DNA of 33,705 nucleotides from Oscillochloris sp. ZM17-4. Lineage in GTDB: Bacteria; Chloroflexota; Chloroflexia; Chloroflexales; Chloroflexaceae. The notes under the pieces are model-generated. The model saw only the letters and a list, made by a program, of their open reading frames with translations. It was not told where the DNA came from and made no database searches. Every line of letters begins with the position of its first letter. Position 1 is the stretch's first letter. A program made the translations under genes and the position numbers. Below are positions 15,707 through 25,760 of this stretch, one piece after another. The stretch lies in contig NZ_JAIEWN010000034.1 in the NCBI RefSeq assembly GCF_019599295.1, positions 1 to 33,705 on the forward strand. The letters are read 5' to 3'.

Positions 15707-18700
15707 ATGCGGCGCACTGTCACCCTGCGTTCCTGGTCGGTCGTCCTGCTGTTCAGCATCCTGAGTAGCCTTATCCCTCCGACGACACCGTCCGTCGCAG
15801 CCGCGACCACGCCACTGGTCTTCCCTCCCGCTGCTGCTCTTCCCACGATTCCCGCGACCCGGCCCCTGCCTGCGTCCAGCGTGCGCCCGCCGGATTCGTT
15901 CCGGCCCAACGGCGCCGAGATGTCGCTTCCGACAACGCTGGCCGCACAGACTGAGTCGCTCTATGATCCGATCCCCGCGGAGAGTGTGAATCTCGCCGCT
16001 AACAAACGCGCAACCGCGAGCTCCTATGCTTCTGTTTTTTTTGGTGGGCTCCCGCGCTATGCGAATGACCATAGCTTCTATTCTGGCTGGCAATCGGATA
16101 ACGAACAGGGGAACACGCCCTAGTGGCAAGTTGATCTTGGTCAGGTCTATGTCGTTGACCAGGTATATTTTGAAGAGGGATATTATTTGCGTGATGGATG
16201 TTATTACCAGTACAATTTTACTCTAGATACTAGTACTGATGGAGTTACGTGGAGCACAGTGGCGAGTGGGCAGACCGATGGGAGCATAGATGTCACCTTT
16301 TCAGACACCCCAATCGCCACCCGATATCTCCGCGCGACATTTACCACGCCCGGGATCTTGAGCGGCGCGCATGCTGCCGAGTGCGTTCAGGATAATAACC
16401 CGGCGCAGTTAGACTTCGTTAGTTTGACGTATGTGGCTGTGTACGGCATCCAGAAGATGCTTCCTGGCCAAGAGTCGGCAAACGAGGCATGCCCGTGTAA
16501 CACTAACACCGCGCCTGATACCAAGACCCCGGTCAACACGCGCAGCGGCGCATACTGGTATCGCACCACCGATCTGACCGTCCCATCGCCTGGCCCAACC
16601 CTCGCCTGGAGTCGCACCTACCTCAGCCAGAGCATTACCGAGACGACGGATCTCCTTGGTCCTGGCTGGAATTTGCTCTATACGACGCGGTTAATCACCG
16701 AAACAATGCCCGGCGGTGAGCCAGGCATTGCAACCATCATAACACCGGAGGGCAATCGCTTCCGGTTCCAGGATATGGGATTCGCTGATGGCTACCAGGG
16801 CGAGTTCCTGGCCTTCCCCGGCGTCTATAGCTCGCTCGTGCGAGGTACAGCGACATATACGCAGACCTTGCCCGATCAGACCCAACGCGTGTTTGCCACA
16901 GACACGGGTCGCTTGACATCCACTATCGATCCGCAGGGGCGTGCGCTAACCGTGGCGTACACTGTTGATGGACGCCTCAGCCGCATCGAAGACGCCCAGA
17001 ACAGCCAGCGATTTCTTGAACTGACCTACAATCCGGCGAACACTCGGATTGCGACCGTCTCCGATGGGCAGCGTACCATCAGCTACACCTACGACACGGC
17101 TGGCGATCTGACCACCTTCTCCGATGTCATGCAGCGGCCGACGGTCTACACGTATCAGGATCACCTTCTGACGGACATCGAAAATGCTGCGGGTCAGGTT
17201 GTTGAGCACATGGTCTATGACAGCTATACACCGCAGGGGCGGGTTACCTCCCAGGTGCTTGGTGATGGCTCGCAGCAGGCCTTTGCTTACTTCCCAGCGA
17301 CGACGGTGATTACAACGACCGGAGCCGATCAGCAGCCGCAGGTGCAGTATATCCGCTATGCGGAGGATGATACCGTTCGCGCGATTATCCAGGATGGGGT
17401 GACGACCAGCGGGGTGCAGTTTGATGCTGCGTTCGCGCCCGCAACGCTCACGGACGGCAATGGGCATGTGACTGAACGCACCTCGAATACCGTTGGGCAA
17501 CCGACCTCCGTCACCAATGCGCTCAATGAAACGACGTTCATCGACTACTGGGAAAATGGACAGCCCTGGCTGATTACCGGCGCAGATGGCCAGCAAACGG
17601 AGATTCTGTATACCGATGACAACAACATCCAGCAGGTGACAACCCAGCGGGTTCCCGGTGTCTCCGACGGCTTCACCACATACTATACGTATACAAATAC
17701 GTTCCTGACCGAGCAGCGCGATCCCACGGGCGCGGTGACGCACTGGGATCGTAATGCCAGCGGGCAGGTGCTCACCGTGACGCTGGGCCTTAATGCGCCG
17801 TCCCTGGCGCAGACGACCGCCTATGGCTATGATGCGCTTGGCCGCGTGGTGACGACCACGGTGGGCGTGGGCACCAGCCAGGAGCGCACCGATGTCACCC
17901 AGTACAATGATGACAACACAGTGGCAGCGACGATTCAGCACTACGTGAATGGCGTCTTCGACGCGAATGCTCCCGACGAGGATCTGATCACGACCTACGG
18001 CTACGATATGCTGGGGCGACCAATTTGGGTGCGCGATGTGCAGGGGCACTATAGCGCTACGCACTATAACAACGCTGGACAGGTCGACTGGACGGCCCAG
18101 AACCTCACCGGTTATAGCGGGGGGACGAGTCTGCCGTCCGCTCCACCAGCCTTCGCACCGACTCAGCCTGATGCGAACGCCGTCACCTTCTACGCCTATG
18201 ACGGCCTCGGGCGCACGAGCCTAATCACACAGACGGGCATCCTCACCGGCACCTTTACCCCTACCACCCACACCTTCAGCAGCGCCACCACGCGCACGAC
18301 GTTGACCGAGTACGACACGCTCAGCCGACCGATCACCGTCACGCTGAACTACCAGCCCGGCGTGCTGGCCGGGCCGGATGTGAATGTCCAGATGCTGACT
18401 CTGTACGATGCGGCAGGGAATGTGATCTGGCAGCGCGACGCGCTCGGGCGCTGGGCCCACACCGCGTATGACGCGCTCAACCGGCCGATCACGGTCACGC
18501 TCAACTATGAGAATGGCGACCCGCTGACCATCGACAGCGCCAACACGAGCTGGGCGACCCTGACCGACACCGATGTGATCCAGGTGACGGCGTACCGACC
18601 CGATGGGCAGGTGGACTCCACCATCGACCACTATGTCGATGGCAGCTTCACTCCGTCTGAACCCGACCGCGACCGCACGACCGCCTATCAGTATGACGAC

Positions 18701-21700
18701 CTTGGGCGCCCGACTGCGACCATTCGCAATTACGTCGATGGGGTGTCGTCGACCAGCGAGGCCGACACCGATCTGATCCAGACCACGGCGTATGATGCGC
18801 TGGGCCGGGTGCAGGGCAGCCAGGACGCGCTCGGACGCTGGGTCAGCCAGCAGTACGACGCGCTCAGCCGGGTGACCACGACGATCCAGAACTGTCGCGA
18901 CGGCAGCGGGCCAGCGGCCACCGGCTGTACCGCATTCAGCGCAAGCACGCCTGACCGCAACGTGCCGAGCACAACCCATTACGACGCGCTCGGCCGCGCC
19001 TTCGAGCGCGTGGACGTGCTCGGCCACGCGACCCGCAGCAGCTACAACATCCTCGGCCGCACGACGACGACGACGCGCAACTATGTCAGCGGCGGCCCGA
19101 CCGATAGCGACACCAATATCACCACCAGCCAGACCTACGACGCGCTCGGGCGCGTGCTGACGCAGACCGATGCGCTTGGCGTGGCCACCAGCCAGACCTA
19201 CGACGCGCTCGGGCGGGTGATCACTGCCACCGATGGTGCGCAGCGCGTGTCGCATATGGGTTATGACGGGAGCGGCGCGCAACGTTGGAGCGAGACCCCC
19301 GACGGGCGCTTCACCGTGTCCCTGGTCGATGGCCTGGGTCGGGTGACGACGACCATCCAGAACTATCAGGATGGTGTGATTGGTGTCAACGAGCCAGTCG
19401 ATCAGGATCTGATCACGCGCAGCGTGTACGATGTGGCCGGGCGGCGGGTGGCGACGATCGACCCTGAGGGCCGCGAGACGCGCTTCACCTACGACCTGAA
19501 TGATCAGCTCCTGACGGTGACGGAGAACGCTACCGATGGTGCCTGCGCGCTCCCGCCCTGTAACGTGACGACCAGCTACGCCTACGACCGGGCCGGCAAC
19601 CGGGTCAGCATCACCGACGCGAACAGCCACACGCGCAGCTTCGCCTACGACGCGGCCGACCGTCAGGTCTCCGAGACCGACGCCCTAAATCAGACGACGG
19701 CCTACCAGTACGACCGCCTTGGCCGCATGATCGGCAAAGACGACCCGCGTGGCAGCGCCTACGATGTCACCTATAGCTACGATGCGTTGGATCGGCCGAT
19801 CGGGATCGCCGCGCCACAGCTGAGCGGGGCGATCTCCATGGGCTATGATGCGCTGGGGCGGCGCACCAGCCTGAGTGACGGCACTGGCACCACCAGCTTC
19901 AGCTACGATGATGCCGGGCGGGTGATCGGGGTGACCGCGCCGACGACCGGGAGTGTCGGCTATGCGTACAACGCGCTGGGCCAGCGCACCAGCCTGACCT
20001 ACCCCGACAGCAGCACGATCGGCTACACCTACTGGGACGACGGCCAGCTCAAGGACGTGCTACAGGGGACAACCACGCTGGCTAGCTACGTGTACGACCC
20101 GGTCGGCCGGCTCGAGAGCGTGACCCGGGCCAATGGGGCGGTCACCAGCTATGGCTACGACGGCGCCGACCGGCTGACCGACTTGAGCACGCTGGCCGGA
20201 AGCGATGCGGTCAGTCAATATCACTACACGCTCAATCGCCAGGGTCTGCGAACTGAGATTCAAGAAGGGTTTGCTGATGGGGCGACGGTGACGCCGACCG
20301 ATACGGCTACGCCGGTTGCCAGCCCGACCAACACCGCCACACCGACCGATACGGCTACGCCGGTTGCCAGCCCGACCAACACCGCCACACCGACGACAAC
20401 ATCGAGTGGGGTACTGGATGACTTCAATCGCGCGAATGGTTCAGTTGGCGGTCAGTGGGATGGGGATACTGGCTCGTTCCAGATCAACACGAATCAGCTC
20501 CAGAATACGAGTAGTGGTGACCTCTTCTGGGCCACCTCATTTGGGGCAGCCCAAAAGGTTGAGGTGACGCTGAGCAGTCTGGATAGCAGTAGCGATGAGA
20601 TCGACCTGAATCTGAGTGCGCAAGACACCAGCGGTTGTAACCTGCTTGAGGTTTGGTACGATCCCGGGGCCGGTTGGGTGATGGTGAGTAGCTGCATGAC
20701 GGCTGGAGGCTGGGTGCAGCAGGGCACAACCATCCCGGCGAGCTTCACGAGTGGGGACCGGTTCGGGGCGCAGGTGGACGCGAGCGGGGTGGTGACGGTC
20801 TTCAAGAATGGGGTGAGCATCGGCAGTCGTACGGTGAATGGAAGCTGGCCGTATATCGGGCAGGGCGGCCGGATTGGGCTCACGATAGTTGGCGGCAATA
20901 ACCGCTTCGATGATTTCGATGGTGGAACGCTAGGAAGTGCCAGCCCGACACCCACCAATACGAGCACGCCCACGGCGACCAATACGGCCACGCCGGTTGC
21001 CAGCCCAACCAACACCGCCACACCGACCAACACCGTCACGCCGGTTGCCAGCCTGACCAACACCGCCACACCGACCAACACCGCCACACCGACCAACACC
21101 GCCACGGCGGTTGCCAGCCCAACGAACACCCCGACGGCGACTTCGAGTAGCGTGCTCGACGACTTCAATCGTGCGAATGGAGCTGTTGGGGGTTCGTGGG
21201 TTGGGAATACGGCTGGCTACAACATCTACAACCAGCAACTGCGGAAAGACTACAACGTCAACACCTACATTTATTGGCCGACTCAGTTTGGGGTAAATCA
21301 GCAAGCATCGGTGACGTTAAGCAGTATCGATACCAGTGGTTCGGACATCAATCTGCTACTCAAGAGTGTGAGCACAGTCAGCAGTTGCGGCGTGCTTGGG
21401 ATCGGCTACGATCCCGCAGAAGATGTGGCATGGGTATGGACCTGTGACTGGTCGGAGGGCTGGCAGCAGCAGGGGAGCGACATCGCGGTACACTTTGCCG
21501 ATGGCGACCGGCTGGGGGCAGAGGCCTACGCCGATGGCACGGTAGTGGTGCGTAAGAACGGCGCCGTGATCGGCCAGGTGCAGATCACGAGCAACTGGGC
21601 TTATGTATCGAGCAGCGGCTATATCGGGCTGTCGACGAACGGCGGCGAGCAGTTGTTCGACGACTTCGATGGCGGCTCGCTCAGCGGGGGTAGCTCATCG

Positions 21701-23338
21701 CTTGCGGTCGCCGCTGCGTCGGACGCGCCGGCATCAGCCGTGCGCGATGGCGCGGTCTACCTGCCGCTGGTGCGAGGCGGAGAAGGCGCAGCGAGGGTCA
21801 CACGGCCTGCCATGAACGTGCTCTCGCAGACGCTCACTACGACCCGCACGATCACCTACGCCTACGACGGCCTCGCGCGCCTCACCGGCGCCGTCGAAAC
21901 CGGCGCGACGACGAACAGCTACGCCTACACCTACGACCTGGCGGGCAACCGGACCAGCGCGACGGCCAACGGCGTCACGACGAGCCAGAGCTTCAACGCA
22001 GCGAACCAGGTGGTCGGCTGGAGCTACGACGCGGCGGGGAACCTGCTTAGCGACGGGACCACTACATATACCTATGACGCGCTGGGCCGCACGCTGACCC
22101 AGGGCAGCACCAGCTACACATACAACGGCGATGGCGTGCTGGTTGCGGCCGGGGCGACCCACTACGCCCAAGACCTCGCCTCCTCGCTGAGCCAGATCCT
22201 CAACGACGGCAGCGCCAATTACGTCTACGGGCTTGATCGGCTCGCAAGCAGCACCGGGACGTGGTATCTTGGCGACGCCCTCGGCTCCGTGCGCCAGACG
22301 CTGGACGCCAGCGGCGCCGTGCTCAACGCCGCCAGCTACGACCCCTGGGGCCAGCCGGTTTCGGGGACGATCGCGCCGTTTGGGTTTACGGGGGAGGTGC
22401 AGGACGATCAGGGGATGGTGTATCTGCGGGCGCGGTGGTATGATCCCGGCAGCGGCACATTTACATCGCGTGATAGCTTCGCGGGGTGGCCGGAGCAACC
22501 TGCGAGCCTCCAATACTATCAGTACGCCGCCAATGACCCGGCCCTGCTCAGCGATCCCAGCGGACAGTGCGCCGCCTACCATAACCAGGAATGTAGCCTC
22601 GTGCGAACCTGGTCCGAGTTCGAGGACATGTTCGGCCCACCGGTCTTTATCTACCCGCGCGCACCCGCCGAGTCGGCCCAGTCCCCACAGTGGCGCCGAC
22701 CGAGTCCGCGCCAGGTGGCCGAGTGGGCGGCGGCGTATGATGTCGTCAGTCACGACCCCCGGTTTGCGATGGGCGCCTACCCTGTTGAGAGCGATCTGTT
22801 TGGGCAGGCCGAGGTGTTCGCCACCTACTTCCTGGGCTTCTCACTGCTCAATCCCAACTCGCCCTATGTGCAGGGCTTGCAGGCTGAACTGGACTGCCTT
22901 GATACAAAACTGAGCGACGGCACGGCATCGCAGGACGATGTGGTGCGGCGCATCGGCATCCTGGGCACGCTGGGCCTCCTCGTCGGGCAGGACTACTTCG
23001 GCCCGGATAAGGGAGGAAATACGGGTGGCGGCGGAAGGAGTTACACTTTTTCTCTTGCAGAAGAAGCTGACGGGTTTAGAATCGTTACAGGCAATGGTCC
23101 AAGGGGGGGGATTCGATTCATTAGCGAAGAGACAATTGAGGGTGATACCCTCTATATGCGTCGCTTTGATATCGAAGGACCAGGAGCAGGCTCTATGGGT
23201 CGCGCCGAAATAAACAGCTTCGCTAGTGAGTATGGCAAGCTACGTGGTGTTGGCACGGTAGTCATAGAGGGGGGGCGCCGCACTACTGGCAAATACAAGG
23301 GCCAAATCCCGAGACCCTGGGTAGTAAAGGTAAAATAG
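15707..23338 (+). CDS. Giant secreted F5/8C + YD-repeat (Rhs-like) polymorphic toxin, broken by an in-frame TAG
   Basis: One frame of 2543 residues from ATG 15707 (CGGGAG just upstream), interrupted only by TAG at 16121 (codon 139). Order: signal peptide ([20 protein letters not shown]); F5/8C discoidin-like domain (~94-250); DUF6531-like start ([13 protein letters not shown], ~278); YD repeats to ~1520; Thr/Pro-rich linker; two copies of a ~180-residue jelly-roll-like domain (DDFNRAN...FDDFDGG) separated by a second Thr/Pro linker; an internal VYLPLVRG; Rhs core ending at DPSG (2283-2286); and a 257-residue variable tip. The tip has a Gly-rich hinge (GGNTGGGG) and a final ~99-residue payload ending [12 protein letters not shown], then [11 protein letters not shown], whose family I do not recognise. 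Rhs proteins shield a C-terminal toxin inside a YD-repeat shell. The gene after it fits an immunity role. If the TAG is real, a shorter product lacking a signal peptide could start near 16187. Confidence 0.88.
16121..16123 (+). other. In-frame amber codon at a conserved tryptophan
   Basis: The codons read AAC ACG CCC TAG TGG CAA GTT GAT CTT GGT, giving NTP-stop-WQVDLG. F5/8C domains usually have WWQVDLG here, so TAG most simply replaces TGG (Trp). The frame is intact on both sides. Confidence 0.85.
20297..20392 (+). repeat. Two perfect 48-bp tandem repeats encoding a Thr/Pro-rich linker
   Basis: The unit encodes [16 protein letters not shown] and occurs as exact adjacent copies at 20297-20344 and 20345-20392. 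It forms an extended linker between the YD repeats and the first jelly-roll-like domain. It will expand or contract by slippage. Confidence 0.9.
20939..21145 (+). repeat. Degenerate Thr/Pro-rich repeat array (second linker)
   Basis: Imperfect copies of the same TNTATP/PVASPTN-coding units join the two jelly-roll-like domains. ACCAACACCGCCACACCG recurs several times. All copies keep the reading frame. Confidence 0.85.
21839..22564 (+). repeat. Rhs-core recombination segment, copy 1 (in the main gene)
   Basis: This segment, from the codons for [11 protein letters not shown] to DPSG, is homologous to 23603-24352. The first 35 bases are identical in the two copies. Such shared cores allow the toxin tip to be swapped by homologous recombination. 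Confidence 0.85.
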
Positions 23339-23339
23339 T

Positions 23340-23567
23340 ATGCCAGCCGTGATACTTTTCGGGTGGAAGGAAGGTTTGAGAAAAGTCTCTCTCACCGAAC
23401 TCCTCCATCATCAAGCAGGTCTCTCTCTGCGTGGTGCTAAGGATGCGGTGGATCGATTACTTGATGGAGAGCCCGTCAGTATTCCTTGCGACTCTTTGGC
23501 AGACGCAGAATCTTTAGCGCACGCAGCTACTATTCTAGGTGCCGTCTGTGAAGTATCTTCCCACTAA
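23340..23567 (+). CDS. Putative immunity protein with an L7/L12-C-terminal-like pattern
   Basis: A 75-residue cytosolic protein whose ATG lies one base after the toxin stop codon, the normal place for an immunity gene. The sequence SLTELLHHQAGLSLRGAKDAV, then VSIPCDSLADAESLAHAATI and LGAVCEV, follows the pattern of the ribosomal L7/L12 C-terminal domain: 'ixxxtGLgLkeAKdlVd', 'V......A......l...GA.veV'. This suggests the same alpha/beta fold reused as an inhibitor. Its base composition matches the AT-richer toxin payload just upstream, so the two probably moved together. Fold and role are both inferred. Confidence 0.65.
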   Translation: MPAVILFGWKEGLRKVSLTELLHHQAGLSLRGAKDAVDRLLDGEPVSIPCDSLADAESLAHAATILGAVCEVSSH

Positions 23568-23578
23568 ATTCGACTTTA

Positions 23579-24892
23579 TTGTCTCCCTCCCTCAACTGGG
23601 CGACGACCCGCACGATCACCTACGCCTACGACGGCCTGAGCCGCCTGACCGGCGCCACCGAGGCCGGCGCGACCAGCAATAGCTACGCCTACAGCTACGA
23701 TCTGGCCGGCAACCGCACCAGCGCGACGATCAATGGCGTCACGACGAGCCGGAGCTACAACGTAGCCAACCAGGTACAAGGCTGGAGCTACGATAACGCG
23801 GGCAACCTGCTGAGCGACGGCACGACGACGTACACCTACGACGCGCTGGGCCGCACGCTGACCCAGGGCAGCACCAGCTACAGCTACAACGGCGACGGCG
23901 TGCTGGTGCAGGCTGGGGCGACCCACTACACCCAGGACCTCGCATCCCCGCTCAGCCAGATCCTCAGCGACCCCTCGACGGGGCTCGGGGCAGGCGGCAG
24001 CGCGAACTACCTCTACGGCCTGGACCGCCTGGCCAGCAGCGCCGGCGCCTGGTACCTCGGCGACGCGCTGGGCTCCGTGCGCCAGACGCTCAATGCCAGC
24101 GGCGCGGTGCTGAGCACCGCCAGCTACGACCCCTGGGGCACGCCGACTTCGGGGATGATCGCGCCGTTTGGGTTTACCGGTGAACTGCAGGATAGCGCCG
24201 GGCAGGTGTATTTGCGGGCCAGGTGGTACAATGCGACCCACGGCACATTTACATCACGCGACCCATTTGAAGGCTACCTCACCCGCCCCGGTTCGCTTCA
24301 CCCCTACCACTACGTCTACCAGAATCCCATCCTCTGGACCGATCCCACTGGCTATGACATGGATGCGATGTCCTATTTCCTGTGGGGCATTGTGGCGCAG
24401 TTTGCCTACAATAACGGGAATCTGGTGCCCGAGGCGCGCGCGAAGCTGGCACCTACTTCGTGCGAGCCCTTCCCGATGATGGTGGGGCGGCACGTTGGTA
24501 ATATTGCCACCACGCTGCAGGGTCTGGCCGAGATCACGGCTGGGAGCGGGGGGATGGCAGGTGGCGGCGGGCTCTGTATCACCGGGGTTGGCTGCCTCGC
24601 CGGCGCGCCTCTCGCGGTGGCCAGTGCCGCAGTAGCTGCGCATGGGGTTGCGGTGGTTGGCCAGGCAGGCGCGAGCGAGATTGAGCTGATTGTTTATACC
24701 ATTATGGGAGGTGGTGGCGGAAATAGGGGACCTGGCTTACCGGCGAATCCCGACATTCAATGGATTAAGGATAAACATTCGCAATCAGGCCAACATCGTC
24801 AGGAACATAAGAGCTATTTTTACGATGATCTGACAGATGCAGATTATCGAGATATGTTTGAGGCAGCTAGCGAGGGTAGTGGCTCAATTTAG
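23579..24892 (+). CDS. Orphan Rhs-tip cassette (YD-repeat core plus alternative toxin C-terminus)
   Basis: A 437-codon frame with no signal peptide, no ribosome site and only a TTG near its beginning. Similarity to the main Rhs gene starts abruptly at [12 protein letters not shown] and runs to DPTG (24341-24352), then diverges. The new tip has a hydrophobic glycine/alanine-rich stretch (GLCITGVGCLAGAPLAVASA), a poly-Gly hinge (MGGGGGNRG) and a short payload (HSQSGQHRQEHKSYFYDD...). Only ~55 residues follow the hinge, and the frame ends nine bases inside the convergent XRE gene, so the toxin may be truncated. No immunity gene follows. It is best read as a silent replacement module of the type described for rhs loci, expressed only after recombination with the main gene. 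Confidence 0.75.
   Translation: MSPSLNWATTRTITYAYDGLSRLTGATEAGATSNSYAYSYDLAGNRTSATINGVTTSRSYNVANQVQGWSYDNAGNLLSDGTTTYTYDALGRTLTQGSTSYSYNGDGVLVQAGATHYTQDLASPLSQILSDPSTGLGAGGSANYLYGLDRLASSAGAWYLGDALGSVRQTLNASGAVLSTASYDPWGTPTSGMIAPFGFTGELQDSAGQVYLRARWYNATHGTFTSRDPFEGYLTRPGSLHPYHYVYQNPILWTDPTGYDMDAMSYFLWGIVAQFAYNNGNLVPEARAKLAPTSCEPFPMMVGRHVGNIATTLQGLAEITAGSGGMAGGGGLCITGVGCLAGAPLAVASAAVAAHGVAVVGQAGASEIELIVYTIMGGGGGNRGPGLPANPDIQWIKDKHSQSGQHRQEHKSYFYDDLTDADYRDMFEAASEGSGSI
23603..24352 (+). repeat. Rhs-core recombination segment, copy 2 (in the orphan cassette)
   Basis: Counterpart of 21839-22564. It begins with the identical 35-base block and stays closely similar at protein level to the DPxG junction. 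It contains a short insertion, DPSTGLGAGG, absent from the main copy. Confidence 0.85.
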
Positions 24893-25156
24893 AATGGCAG
24901 CACGCTCGCGATTATTTGGGTCAAACTCCAGGACATCATTCGTCGTTACCGGGCGTCCAAGCGCCTCAGAGTAGAATGAGCAGAGGCCCGCCAAGGTATC
25001 AAAGTCGATTCTCTCCGTGCGGGCATTCTCAATCTTGCTCATCTGCGCACGCGAGATGCCGACTCGGCCTGCCACCTCCTCGATCGTTACCGACCGTCCA
25101 ATGCGCTGTGCATAGTCCATTCGAAGTTGCCGCGCACGTGAGATGATCTTTGCCAC
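24884..25156 (-). CDS. XRE/Cro-type helix-turn-helix transcriptional regulator
   Basis: A 90-residue protein from GTG 25156, which has GGAGG 6 bases upstream. VTIEEVAGRVGISRAQMSKIEN is a classical Cro/CI helix-turn-helix with the 'S..QMSKIEN' recognition helix. A C-terminal ~35 residues may mediate dimerisation. Its 3' end overlaps the end of the orphan Rhs cassette by 9 bases, convergently. It has a good promoter and flanking operator-like repeats, so it probably represses itself and the divergent small gene. A link to the DGR locus downstream is possible but only positional. Confidence 0.85.
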   Translation of the reverse strand: MAKIISRARQLRMDYAQRIGRSVTIEEVAGRVGISRAQMSKIENARTERIDFDTLAGLCSFYSEALGRPVTTNDVLEFDPNNRERAAILN

Positions 25157-25187
25157 TAGTACCTCCGTCCCTTCGTCGTTGCTACGT

Positions 25188-25217
25188 ATCTTAGCACATC
25201 CCTTTTAATCCTGTCAA
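25188..25217 (-). promoter_or_regulatory. Sigma-70-type promoter of the XRE regulator
   Basis: On the minus strand, TTGACA (25217-25212) is separated by 18 bases from TAAGAT (25193-25188), which is preceded by TGC and so forms an extended -10. The start codon follows 31 bases later. Confidence 0.65.
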
Positions 25218-25219
25218 CT

Positions 25220-25327
25220 ATAGATTACATTACATTGATCTAGATCATCATTCCAGGATCAATGCTTGAGACTCTGCATTTAATAATATACACTATAGCC
25301 GATAAATTGATAACAATAGATTACATT
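25220..25327. promoter_or_regulatory. Operator-like repeats in the divergent promoter region
   Basis: ATAGATTACATT occurs exactly at 25220-25231 and 25316-25327, 96 bp apart. A perfect palindrome TGATCTAGATCA lies at 25236-25247. The first repeat abuts the -35 of the regulator promoter. The region is strikingly AT-rich for this window. The XRE protein is the obvious candidate binder. Confidence 0.5.
25266..25294 (+). promoter_or_regulatory. Candidate rightward promoter
   Basis: TTGAGA (25266-25271), a 17-base spacer, then TACACT (25289-25294). It would drive the small ORF at 25345 and perhaps the DGR genes beyond, from between the two operator repeats. Confidence 0.4.
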
Positions 25328-25344
25328 GCCACGAAGATCACCCG

Positions 25345-25599
25345 ATGACCACTACTTGCGCCTACCGCCTCACCCGCATCGCCAACGACCTGGAGCTACT
25401 GGCGAGCGCCAACCGCCGCCAGATCACCATGGCACTGCGCGACGAGGCGATGGCGGCGGCCATGGAGCGCGCGGAGCTGCTCGCGCTGTTCCGAACGACC
25501 CCGGCGCAGGCGTGGGGCGGCTGGGCGATTGAGTCGGCCTCAGCGCGCGGTCACGCATCGCATGTGGTGGCGTGTGACCGCCTACAGGACGGAGTCTGA
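25345..25599 (+). CDS. Hypothetical small protein, divergent from the XRE regulator
   Basis: An 84-residue frame (MTTTCAYRLTRIANDLELLA...) starting at ATG 25345 with only a weak GAAG upstream. It is helical-looking in its first 50 residues (LRDEAMAAAMERAELLALF). No family recognised. Position behind a plausible promoter and next to a divergent regulator supports it; the weak ribosome site and short length count against it. The 161 bases from it to the first NACHT gene hold no recognisable signal. Confidence 0.4.
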   Translation: MTTTCAYRLTRIANDLELLASANRRQITMALRDEAMAAAMERAELLALFRTTPAQAWGGWAIESASARGHASHVVACDRLQDGV

Positions 25600-25760
25600 T
25601 TGTTCTCCGACATGTGCGCCGCAGCGACACGCACACCCGTAATAGCGATCCGAACACACCCACGCATGCTATACTGCCCGCAGAGTCACGAGCGCCCGCC
25701 AGGTCTGGCCGTTGTGCGCTTGGACGCGCACGGTCGTAGCGCATTTCCATCGTACCACCT

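Noticed and set aside
18221-19630. Long minus-strand open frames within the YD-repeat gene (also 16946-18064 and 21734-22753)
   Set aside because: They mirror YD-repeat codons and have repetitive Val/Gly/Arg composition; shadows of the real gene.
20297-21145. CRISPR-like regular repeats
   Set aside because: The repeats are tandem, in frame, and encode Thr/Pro linkers; there are no unique spacers and no cas genes.
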